Positions 57,152-64,000 of a stretch of 64,000 bases of DNA are shown here, one piece after another. The first letter of the stretch is position 1, and each line of letters opens with the position of its first letter. Source of the stretch: Trichomonas vaginalis G3 (taxonomy: Eukaryota; Parabasalia; Trichomonadida; Trichomonadidae); NCBI RefSeq assembly GCF_026262505.1, contig NC_067207.1, forward strand, positions 2,364,252 through 2,428,251, in the 5' to 3' direction. The notes under the pieces were generated by a model. The model saw only the letters and a list, made by a program, of their open reading frames with translations, did not search any database and was not told the DNA's origin. Both the position numbers and the translations under genes were made by a program.

Positions 57152-58120
57152 TTAATCAGAGTGGATATCTTTTTCATTGAACGACATCGATTTGTAGTCT
57201 TCTTTAATTTGCTTAGTAACTTCATGGAGTTTTTGGATATCTGACTTCAAAGATGTTGGTTTTGTATTTGCCTGATTTGAGACGTTTTCGATTTTTTCTT
57301 GAACTTTCTTGATGGATCTTGATATTGATGCTGGAGAAACTTCTTTGGTCTTGGTTGATATTTTTTCCTTGTGCTCATTGTTCGAATATTTTCTTTTTCT
57401 TGCTGAGCTGGCATCTTCGTCAAAGACATCATTCTCGATTCTTGTTATTTCGCCTGTTCTTCTATTATAGTATGAAGGATAATCGTGAAGGATTGCATCA
57501 AGATTATCGCATTCATGATGAACTGTTGAAATTCCTTTTGTGACTTTGGAATATTTGTTTTTGAGGGACTCGAATTCAGCATGTTCTGAAATTTCCTTGC
57601 CACCAACTTTGCAAATTTTTCTGATCAATGACATTACTACTTTTCTTTGTGTATCTGGGTGATTTTCTGGATACTCTGGGAAGTACTGAAGATTTGTTGA
57701 GGCTATTCCATATAAAAAGTAACAAAATTCTGACCAGCGAGCGTTTTCTCTCTCAAGATCTTTATAATCTTCTTTTAATGAATCATATTTCGAAACAAGT
57801 CTTTGAAGAGATTCTTCTGTTCTGGAAAGATCATTCATTGGATCACAATGGCAGCAGCATTTGCAACAGCAACATTGATTGTAATTTCTATCATCACGAC
57901 GTGAATATTTTCGAGGGTATGTTTCCTCATGAATATCATGTTTAGATAATTGTGATCTAGACATTTGATCTTTTGTAATCCTTAATTCTTCAATTACTCT
58001 CTCTAATTTCTTAGTTTTTCTGTTTAATTCACTTCGCAATTCATCAATTTCTCGCCTCATTTGCAAGTTATCTTGTTCAAGACGATGTGCTTCTGTTGAA
58101 AATGGGCCAAATGAGCTCAT
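57152..58120 (-). CDS. coiled-coil protein with a Cys cluster, unknown
   Basis: 322 residues. An N-terminal coiled coil (~8-55: AHRLEQDNLQMRREIDELRS...) is followed by a basic stretch (YPRKYSRRDDRNYNQ) and a remarkable Cys/His cluster, CCCCKCCCHC (~83-92). A second coiled coil comes next (EESLQRLVSKYDSLKEDYKD), then a helical domain (WSEFCYFLYGIASTN...) and a C-terminal coiled region. There is no signal peptide or membrane span. The Cys cluster could be palmitoylated, bind metal, or both. A cytoskeletal or membrane-associated scaffold is plausible in this lineage, but no family is recognised. The ATG (MSSFGPFSTEAH) is the first in frame. Confidence 0.75.
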   Translation of the reverse strand: MSSFGPFSTEAHRLEQDNLQMRREIDELRSELNRKTKKLERVIEELRITKDQMSRSQLSKHDIHEETYPRKYSRRDDRNYNQCCCCKCCCHCDPMNDLSRTEESLQRLVSKYDSLKEDYKDLERENARWSEFCYFLYGIASTNLQYFPEYPENHPDTQRKVVMSLIRKICKVGGKEISEHAEFESLKNKYSKVTKGISTVHHECDNLDAILHDYPSYYNRRTGEITRIENDVFDEDASSARKRKYSNNEHKEKISTKTKEVSPASISRSIKKVQEKIENVSNQANTKPTSLKSDIQKLHEVTKQIKEDYKSMSFNEKDIHSD

Positions 58121-58394
58121 TCCAAAATAATTTAGTGTACGTTTAGAGATTTTGGAGAGGATTGAAAATGTATTTCATTATAGATTTGTATGCATCAAAA
58201 CTAAGCATCATTAAACAAATAATTAAAATGTCAGAACACCAAAATTTGGAAATAAAATCTCTTCATTATTTCTTATTTCAGTACAATTCTAGTATGTTTG
58301 TATTTTATTGATCTTTATAGACTTGTTTGTGTTACAGAATCGATGTAATATCAAAGTTGAGGTCGGGCGGTATATGTAAAGTTCAGAAACCAAA
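58121..58394. other. divergent intergenic region
   Basis: Upstream of the coiled-coil protein and of the AP mu gene. No element is recognised. Confidence 0.5.
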
Positions 58395-59618
58395 ATGCTC
58401 AGCAGTGTTTTTCTTCTAAACAAGGATGCAATGATCCTCATCGAAAAGCAATATCGTGAGAAAGTACCTCGCTCAGAAATTGATGCTGCATGCCTAGCAA
58501 TTCGTGACCGTTCTCATCCTCCGCCATCAATTATGAGCCAAGGTGATTATACTCTTCTTTTACACCAACAAAATGATATCTGGATGATTGGTGTTTGCGA
58601 AGGAGATGATTTTGCTACATATGGTGTAGCTCTTCTTCAGCATCTCGGCTATTTAATTAGCACTTTATTGAAAGATGGCGCAACAGAGCTTTCCATCAAG
58701 AATGAATATACACAAGTATACCAAATTCTCGACCTCGCTATTGATTTCGGTTTCCCATTCTTAGATGAATCAAATGCAATTTCTACTGTCATCAATAGAC
58801 CACCTGTTGATCCAAAGAATCGTGGTGCTAATCGTATCCAGTTAGATTTCGAGAAGCCATGGCGTGCTGTTAACCCTCAGAACAACGCCAATCTTCAAAT
58901 CTTAGTTGATTGCTTAGAAACAATAGATTTAGTCGTCTCACAAATGGGAAGAACGGAATTTTGCCATATCCGTGGTGAAGTTAGATGCAATGCAAATCTT
59001 GCAGGCAAACCACTTTGTAAATTAATTTTACCGAATAATATTCACTTCGAAGACATCCAATTCCATCGCTGCGTTGAAATAGAGTCTGGAGAGAGTAAGA
59101 TTATTCCATTTGTTCCTCCAGAAGGACCATTTACTCTCATGAAATATCGAGTTACAGCAATACAATCTACAGTTCCTCTCTGGATTACACCACACTTTGT
59201 CTGGTCAAAGGGCAGTGTATCTTTCGATATTGCAATGAAGCCAGACGCTGCATTACCAAAGAATGTCGAAGAAATTGAAATTCGCTTCGCATTTCCACCA
59301 GGTGTTGGTACACCATCACTTGTTGCATCAGATGGAAGAGCTTCTTACGAGTCAGCTACAAGAGATGTTGTTTGGACAATCCAATCTTACGGAAAGAAGG
59401 AACCAGCAGTTTTAAGAGGTTCTGCTTCTACAGAATCAAACTTCGACCTCGGTGGAAGATATCCAATGGTCGGAGCTAGGTTTATTTACGTTGGACAAAC
59501 TGCATCTGGTTTCAAGATTGAAAAACTCGATTTAGAAAGAGTTGACTACACACCGTTCAGAGGTGTTAAGTATATTATTCAAGCTGGAAGTTATGAATTT
59601 TGCTCCGGTCTTAATTAA
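58395..59618 (+). CDS. adaptor-complex medium (mu) subunit, probably AP-3 mu
   Basis: 407 residues with the mu layout. The N-terminal longin-like domain (~1-130) starts MLSSVFLLNKDAMILIEKQY. A linker (~130-160) leads to the mu homology domain, with KPWRAVNPQNNANLQILVDCLETIDLVVSQ, GEVRCNANLAGKPLCKLIL, FHRCVEIESGESKIIPFVPPEGPFTLMKYRV, and the C-terminal PFRGVKYIIQAG. The last motif and IPFVPPEGPF resemble AP-3 mu (FIPPDG, PFKGVKYITKAG) more than AP-1/AP-2. AP-3 sorts cargo from endosomes or Golgi to lysosome-like organelles. The mu subunit binds YxxPhi signals. Assignment among AP-1 to AP-4 is by eye. Confidence 0.82.
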   Translation: MLSSVFLLNKDAMILIEKQYREKVPRSEIDAACLAIRDRSHPPPSIMSQGDYTLLLHQQNDIWMIGVCEGDDFATYGVALLQHLGYLISTLLKDGATELSIKNEYTQVYQILDLAIDFGFPFLDESNAISTVINRPPVDPKNRGANRIQLDFEKPWRAVNPQNNANLQILVDCLETIDLVVSQMGRTEFCHIRGEVRCNANLAGKPLCKLILPNNIHFEDIQFHRCVEIESGESKIIPFVPPEGPFTLMKYRVTAIQSTVPLWITPHFVWSKGSVSFDIAMKPDAALPKNVEEIEIRFAFPPGVGTPSLVASDGRASYESATRDVVWTIQSYGKKEPAVLRGSASTESNFDLGGRYPMVGARFIYVGQTASGFKIEKLDLERVDYTPFRGVKYIIQAGSYEFCSGLN

Positions 59619-60076
59619 TTTTTTTGAATTTTTTATATCTTTTTTTTTTATTATCCAATAAATAAATTAACTTTATGTAATTTCCTTGCAAACATAGTCC
59701 TTTTTACTCGAACATAGCCTATTGACAACAAATTCAAATTGATAACCTAAATATTCGAATTTTGAAGTAAAATAACTCTCTAAACTGGTACTATATCATT
59801 ATTAAATCGTAATTATACCTTGTACTTATATTACATTATTGAGATATAGCATCATTCCATCAAATCAAAAGTAAACTTAGAGAATTCTAGATAGATTCAA
59901 CAATTGTACTTATTTCAATATCCAACAAGGCCTGTAATTTGTAATATCCAATAAAATTTACACAGTAATTTTTAAAATATTGTTTAATTTTGATACTATT
60001 GTGAATTATCAGAGAAAATATGTCATTCTATAAAATGATTTACTCTATATAACAAACAAAAACAAAAAATAATAAG
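59619..60076. other. intergenic between converging genes, nothing recognised
   Basis: AT-rich 3' flanks of the AP mu gene and the second ARM-like gene. No feature is seen. Confidence 0.5.
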
Positions 60077-61456
60077 TTAATTCTCTCCATCTAAAGTTTT
60101 TTCAATCATTGACTTGAGTAAAAGGGAGTTATCATCTGGTTCATCCTGTTCATCAATGAAATCACACAAATTTTCTAAAATATGATCAAGATCTATATCA
60201 AGCCATGATTTATCTTTTTTGAAGATAAAGAGAGTACTACTTACGAATTCTTTTGCATAATCAACATTAACTTGTGTCAACAACTCAAAACAAACTAAAA
60301 ATGACTCATGATGAATGATTATTGAAATAAAATTTGGATTACATCGATCAATAAACATATTTATGAGTTTAAATGCAGGTTCAGCTACTTTAAACTCGCA
60401 TTCTGTTATTCTTTCGCATGTATTTTGAACAATTCCTTGAATTTCGAAATTATTAATTATATCTTGGTTCAAATTCAACAATTCGCATGCAACATTAATA
60501 CCTACTACAGCTATATCAGCATTATTAGACAAAATAAGGTCATTTACCTTCTCAACAAGCCTAGTTATTGTTGTTTCGTCCATTAAATATTCATCAGGAA
60601 CTTTTGAAAGCAATAAAACGATTGTATAAGCAGTTTGTCTGGTCAGACTGAGATTATTAACTCTTAAAAGGCTTATACATGTTGGAATTATACCTCTTCT
60701 AGCTATAAATTCTATATCTCCTTGATCTGATTCGATATAATTTGAAATTAGCCTTAGAATTGACTCAGAAGTAGGTAAAGGTGTGTTTAAGTCTAGTATT
60801 ATGTCATCAATGATCTTAGATTTCCGATTTTGGTCAACAGGAATTGACATATAAAATGAAAGTGCATTTAAAGCGTATTTTTTCGATTTTTCATCTGTAT
60901 ATGACTTGTATAAGCATCCTATCTTCCTTACATAGTTGTTACTTTCAACTAAATCGAAATTTATTGATGAAATTTGACTAAGTAAAAGTAAAGACCAATA
61001 ACAAGGTAATCCCGATGTGTTGAATGCTATTATGAATGAATCGTTAATCAAATCTTCGGTAATTGCTTCATGTGAATCTTCATATTGTTGAAAAACTGAA
61101 TATATGAAAAATAAAGCTCTGGCAATATCGTTATCTTGTAAGTAATTGCAGATAGTAAGTTTCATCTTTGGCTTTAAAGGATTCTGTATAATTTCGGCAT
61201 TTATTACTTTTTGATGCAAAAAGAGGACGCAATTTTGGAAAACTTGTTGACTCTCAAGTAATGCTTCCTTAATTTTCTTCCAGTCATCAATCAAACAATC
61301 AAGTTTTGAGATTGGAAAATCTAAAGGGTCTTCATACGGTAATTGTAGAATATTTAATGCTTCAACTATCTCCTCATTGGAAACATTAGAATTTTCGAGT
61401 TGATCAATAGTTAACTTCAAAATTTCATCACTTTCTTCAGCTTTGAATTTTAACAT
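60077..61456 (-). CDS. ARM/HEAT-like helical protein, second copy of this type
   Basis: 459 residues from MLKFKAEESDEILKLTIDQL. A non-ATG extension of nine codons upstream contains the initiator-like TCACTTTTCA, which falls just before this ATG and so decides the start. The chain is an ARM-like helix series (RRGIIPTCISLLRVNNLSLT, ADIAVVGINVACELLNLNQD) and a final acidic tail (DEQDEPDDNSLL). The general plan resembles the gene at 39.5-40.8 kb (acidic, ~455 residues, similar helix pattern, short N-terminal helix with IQ/LKL), so they may be diverged members of one lineage-specific family. No known function. Confidence 0.75.
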   Translation of the reverse strand: MLKFKAEESDEILKLTIDQLENSNVSNEEIVEALNILQLPYEDPLDFPISKLDCLIDDWKKIKEALLESQQVFQNCVLFLHQKVINAEIIQNPLKPKMKLTICNYLQDNDIARALFFIYSVFQQYEDSHEAITEDLINDSFIIAFNTSGLPCYWSLLLLSQISSINFDLVESNNYVRKIGCLYKSYTDEKSKKYALNALSFYMSIPVDQNRKSKIIDDIILDLNTPLPTSESILRLISNYIESDQGDIEFIARRGIIPTCISLLRVNNLSLTRQTAYTIVLLLSKVPDEYLMDETTITRLVEKVNDLILSNNADIAVVGINVACELLNLNQDIINNFEIQGIVQNTCERITECEFKVAEPAFKLINMFIDRCNPNFISIIIHHESFLVCFELLTQVNVDYAKEFVSSTLFIFKKDKSWLDIDLDHILENLCDFIDEQDEPDDNSLLLKSMIEKTLDGEN

Positions 61457-61933
61457 TGAAAAGTGACAAGATTTTAGATCCAAATTTGTGATTTTATATG
61501 AAGTTCCAACTAGAAAACACTTACAGATGTCAATTTAATGATATCTTTGTCTCCATGACCTCAAAATAAAATAATCAATTTATTTCAAAAATTTCAAGAA
61601 AATTTCTGCATTTTCAAGATTTTAAAAGAATTTTGGTAAAATTAAATAAAGAAAAAGTAGTTATAAATCATAATACAATATTTTTACATGTAAAAATTGG
61701 CTATTTTTCAAATCTTTTAATATCAAAAATTTGAAACTTATTTATTAAAGCTCAATCTTCAATATCTTATCATTTTTATGCAAATATATTTGTATATTTT
61801 TATGAATTCAAGACTTCAATATCTTTTACACGAGTCGATCAACCTTACATTGATAAATTCGGAAATATTATAAATTCATTAAAATAATGATATTAATGAA
61901 GCTTTTTCATATACTTAATTTCAGAAATATTGA
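61457..61933. other. divergent intergenic region
   Basis: Upstream of the second ARM-like gene (its initiator lies at 61460-61466) and of the GT61-like gene. Otherwise AT-rich without features. Confidence 0.5.
61460..61466 (-). promoter_or_regulatory. initiator-like TCACTTT
   Basis: Minus-strand TCACTTTTCA ends immediately before the ATG of the second ARM-like gene. It gives a leader of about 10 bases, typical of trichomonads. Confidence 0.65.
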
Positions 61934-63121
61934 ATGAGAAACCTAATTCTCGCAGGTTTTCTCATTGTAACAATATTTCGATGCTTATTTATCCCAACCA
62001 TACCACAAGGAAATCGCGAATTTCAGAGTCTTGTAGTTCCTATCCTCAAAAGACCACAATTTAATAATAATTCAATCGCAACTTACTTAAACATCACACA
62101 TGATGTTCGAAATCCGAAAATATTTAACATGGAGGCACCATTCAAATTCAAAATAAACCGTGAACTTGGTGATCGATATTTATATAGTACAAATAATTAT
62201 TCAGAAGCCATAATTAATCAATCAGATTCTGAATTACCAGCACGACTGATCAATCAAGCATCAGTTGTTATGACATTTGATGCATACACTGCGAGAATGT
62301 GCGCAACATATACCACATACTCCATACAATGGCGGCCAAAAAGCTGCTACAAAGATTACATACACAATGGATCAGTAGTTGGAAAATACGACACCGTCAT
62401 ATCTATTTGCCATCATTGGTTATATATGTATGGACACCAATACTTAGATTTTATGAGCGTTGTTTTACTGATTCCAGAACAGATACGCAATACTGCATAC
62501 ATTGTCTTACCTGCAAAAATGGAAATCACTAGACAATTGATAGAATTGCTAGGTATTCCAAGAGAAAGACAAATCGAGGTACAGAATAGCGATTTTATTC
62601 ATGCTAATGTATTATACTCTATAGTACCTGGCTTTTGCATTGATTCTGTTGGAGAATTATCTTTAATCGTCAGATCTTTCTTATTTAGACATTTCAATCT
62701 TGTCAGTATCAAATGCAACAGATATGTCTTATACAACAGAGATAAGAAGCCAAGAATTGTCCAGAATTACCCAGAACTTTGCGAACTTGCAAATAAGACA
62801 TATCCGAACTATCCATGGGAGAAGAACATTGAGCAACATGATTTGAAAGGTTCAGCTCTTTATTACGCAAGTATAAAGTTTATGTGGACAATTTCAGGAT
62901 CTGTGCTTGGAAACATCGTTTACTTCCAGCCGTTCTCAATAATATGTGAAGTAACAATGAAAGAATCAAATTTGGTGTTCTTTGCAGTATCTTCTGTATA
63001 TAAAATTCATCATGTGATTCTTCATTTGCCAAATAATAAGCATTTCGACCGAAATGACATAGTAATGAATACTACTTTGTTCCTTAAGATAATGGACAAA
63101 GGTGTTAGCCTCCTCAAATGA
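61934..63121 (+). CDS. GT61/DUF563-like glycosyltransferase, type II membrane protein
   Basis: 395 residues. A signal anchor (LILAGFLIVTIFRCLFIPT, ~4-22) precedes a lumenal domain. Features of the GT61 (DUF563) fold are visible. ICHHWLYMYGHQYLDFMSVV is the His-containing early block, SDFIHANVLYSIVPGFC and YVLYNRDKKPRIVQNYPEL (Tyr-Arg-Lys-Arg) the central one, and FMWTISGSVLGNIVYFQPFSIICEV the late one, matching the GAGLTN...PPGS..IE pattern. The family transfers xylose, arabinose or GlcNAc in the Golgi. NxT/NxS sites are numerous. Donor and acceptor are unknown. It could build the parasite's surface glycans. The match is by motif order, not overall identity. Confidence 0.75.
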   Translation: MRNLILAGFLIVTIFRCLFIPTIPQGNREFQSLVVPILKRPQFNNNSIATYLNITHDVRNPKIFNMEAPFKFKINRELGDRYLYSTNNYSEAIINQSDSELPARLINQASVVMTFDAYTARMCATYTTYSIQWRPKSCYKDYIHNGSVVGKYDTVISICHHWLYMYGHQYLDFMSVVLLIPEQIRNTAYIVLPAKMEITRQLIELLGIPRERQIEVQNSDFIHANVLYSIVPGFCIDSVGELSLIVRSFLFRHFNLVSIKCNRYVLYNRDKKPRIVQNYPELCELANKTYPNYPWEKNIEQHDLKGSALYYASIKFMWTISGSVLGNIVYFQPFSIICEVTMKESNLVFFAVSSVYKIHHVILHLPNNKHFDRNDIVMNTTLFLKIMDKGVSLLK

Positions 63122-63245
63122 TTTTATTTCCGAATTATTTTTATTATAAATTTTTAATCATATATGGCTTGTATTTTATCAGTAAAAAGCTATTGTTTAC
63201 TATAATCTTTCCAGTATTTCTGATCATTCTGCTCAGTTATTTTCA
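63122..63245. other. short intergenic region upstream of COG4
   Basis: Contains TCATTCT (63224-63230) and TCAGTTA (63233-63239) before the COG4 ATG. Either could act as an initiator. Confidence 0.4.
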
Positions 63246-64000
63246 ATGACTTCCGACGACAATTCAGATCTCGAAAACTTGAAGAGAGAATTACAGTCGT
63301 CGTTAAATGCATTGAAGCAACAGGAACAGACATTAGCATTCATTGATTCAAATGAAGCAGAAAAGCAAGAAATCGAAAATCAATTTCATTCTGAGCTTGA
63401 AACAGCTCTTTCTTCATTAGAAAACATTCCTGCCTTATTTAATCAAGCAACCAATCAAATTAATAATATTTATCAAATTGCTCAAACGCTTTCATTTCAA
63501 ATTAACTTAGTAGACCAAGCATTTTCAAGATGCAGTGCTGCTGCTGAATACGTTAAGATATTTGCAGATCTCAAAGAATGCTTAGGTTCAATAGAATCAG
63601 CTTTAAGTCAAAATAATGTTTCTCTTTGCTGCAATTACATTTCAAGACTCGTTAAAATACCATCAAATCTATTAGAGAACGATGACATCCAAAAAATCGA
63701 TAATTACAAGAAACAAACTCTCGATTTATTACGAAATTCACTTAAAAACGATTCAGATCCTCAACAGATCTTCAAATATTTCCAAGATTGTGACGCATCA
63801 TTGGAGGGTATAGAAAGCCTCAGTTATTACCAATTCAGAAAAATTTTGGAAAAAATACAACCGGATTACATGAAAATTGTTCAACTTCCGAAATCAAGTA
63901 CACAAACAGGTAACCAACACATTGATGTTTTTGTATCATATTTAGATTCAATTTCAACATCGATAAAAGAAGTTACTCCAATAATTCAAGATTACGGCCA
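63246..64000 (+). CDS. COG4-like subunit of the conserved oligomeric Golgi complex, cut by window edge
   Basis: The frame starts MTSDDNSDLENLKRELQSSL and is open to the last base, 251 codons seen. After an N-terminal coiled coil, the block LSFQINLVDQAFSRCSAAAE...ADLKECLGSIESAL parallels the animal COG4 block VSSKVRQLDLAKNRLYQA...LDLKFCMDGVQTAL. The following SRLVKI and DPQQIFKYFQD...GIESLSYYQFRKIL parallels AHTHRYL and LPQVERFFKI...GLHEEGLRKFSEYL. COG4 belongs to lobe A of the tether for retrograde intra-Golgi vesicles. Initiator-like TCATTCT lies upstream. The full protein would run several hundred residues past the window. Confidence 0.8.
   Translation, partial: MTSDDNSDLENLKRELQSSLNALKQQEQTLAFIDSNEAEKQEIENQFHSELETALSSLENIPALFNQATNQINNIYQIAQTLSFQINLVDQAFSRCSAAAEYVKIFADLKECLGSIESALSQNNVSLCCNYISRLVKIPSNLLENDDIQKIDNYKKQTLDLLRNSLKNDSDPQQIFKYFQDCDASLEGIESLSYYQFRKILEKIQPDYMKIVQLPKSSTQTGNQHIDVFVSYLDSISTSIKEVTPIIQDYG

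Noticed and set aside
1-64000. Bacterial origin, suggested by BspA-type repeats
   Set aside because: NSF, RNase Z-long, MetAP2, AP mu, COG4, Myb proteins and a eukaryotic tRNA show a eukaryotic nuclear genome; BspA-like proteins are a known trichomonad family.
1-64000. CRISPR array or operon structure
   Set aside because: No regularly spaced direct repeats were seen, and genes are single with their own upstream regions.
1-64000. Changed genetic code with TAA as a sense codon
   Set aside because: Most intact genes in the window end in TAA with natural C-termini, so TAA works as a stop; the three in-frame cases need a local explanation.

Overview
The window looks like nuclear DNA of a trichomonad (Parabasalia; Tritrichomonas or Trichomonas type). 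It is AT-rich, and about forty compact protein genes lie on both strands. I found no introns: no GTAYGT donor paired with an ACTAAC...AG acceptor. Several genes have a TCA-pyrimidine-T initiator-like motif 10-20 bases before the ATG. The protein families fit as well: BspA-like leucine-rich surface proteins, ankyrin proteins with a parabasalid N-terminal domain, R1R2R3 and R2R3 Myb proteins, ARM-like helical proteins and protein kinases.

Layout. 1-6 kb: a BspA-type protein cut by the window edge, a CFIm25-like Nudix protein, a PH-AGC kinase of AKT type and a CDC50 flippase subunit. 6-15 kb: a CYRI/FAM49 protein, two very small genes, tRNA-Glu(TTC), long-form RNase Z, an AKTIP-like UEV and NSF. 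14.5-24.6 kb: a multi-membrane gene with an in-frame stop, a three-repeat Myb, a small acylated protein, a polytopic membrane protein, a 2.8 kb gene-poor stretch holding a 1.1 kb inverted-repeat unit, a Thr/Pro-rich surface protein and an LZTFL1-like protein. 25-35 kb: GAPDH (no in-frame ATG), a BspA-type membrane protein, an RRM protein, ICMT, FKBP, a TVP23-like protein and MetAP2. 35-43 kb: two damaged ankyrin genes, an inositol polyphosphate kinase, an ARM-like protein and a PDI-like protein. 44-53 kb: two host genes each split by a DNA transposon. 53-64 kb: an Arg/Asp-rich protein, a Wee1/Myt1-like kinase, an R2R3 Myb, a coiled-coil protein, an AP-3 mu-like subunit, a second ARM-like protein, a GT61-like glycosyltransferase and the start of COG4.

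The strongest discovery is the pair of gene-splitting transposons. A 2,428 bp Kolobok-like element with a TTAA target duplication sits in the glycine-rich-loop codons of a protein kinase gene. A 1,304 bp mariner with 27 bp terminal repeats and a TA duplication sits before the fifth membrane segment of a prominin-like gene. In both cases removing the element and one duplication copy restores one continuous host frame. Both elements lie in the same orientation as their host gene and both carry uninterrupted transposase frames, so the insertions look recent.

A second theme is gene damage. Three genes (the multi-membrane protein, an ankyrin protein and the split kinase) run on in the same frame past a single TAA. 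The GAPDH frame lacks an initiator. Another ankyrin gene has at least three frame breaks.

Many intact genes belong to vesicle traffic (NSF, COG4, AP-3 mu, TVP23, CDC50, AKTIP-like) or to signalling and cytoskeleton (AKT-like, IPK, CYRI, Wee1/Myt1-like). They are scattered singly, with no sign of operons.
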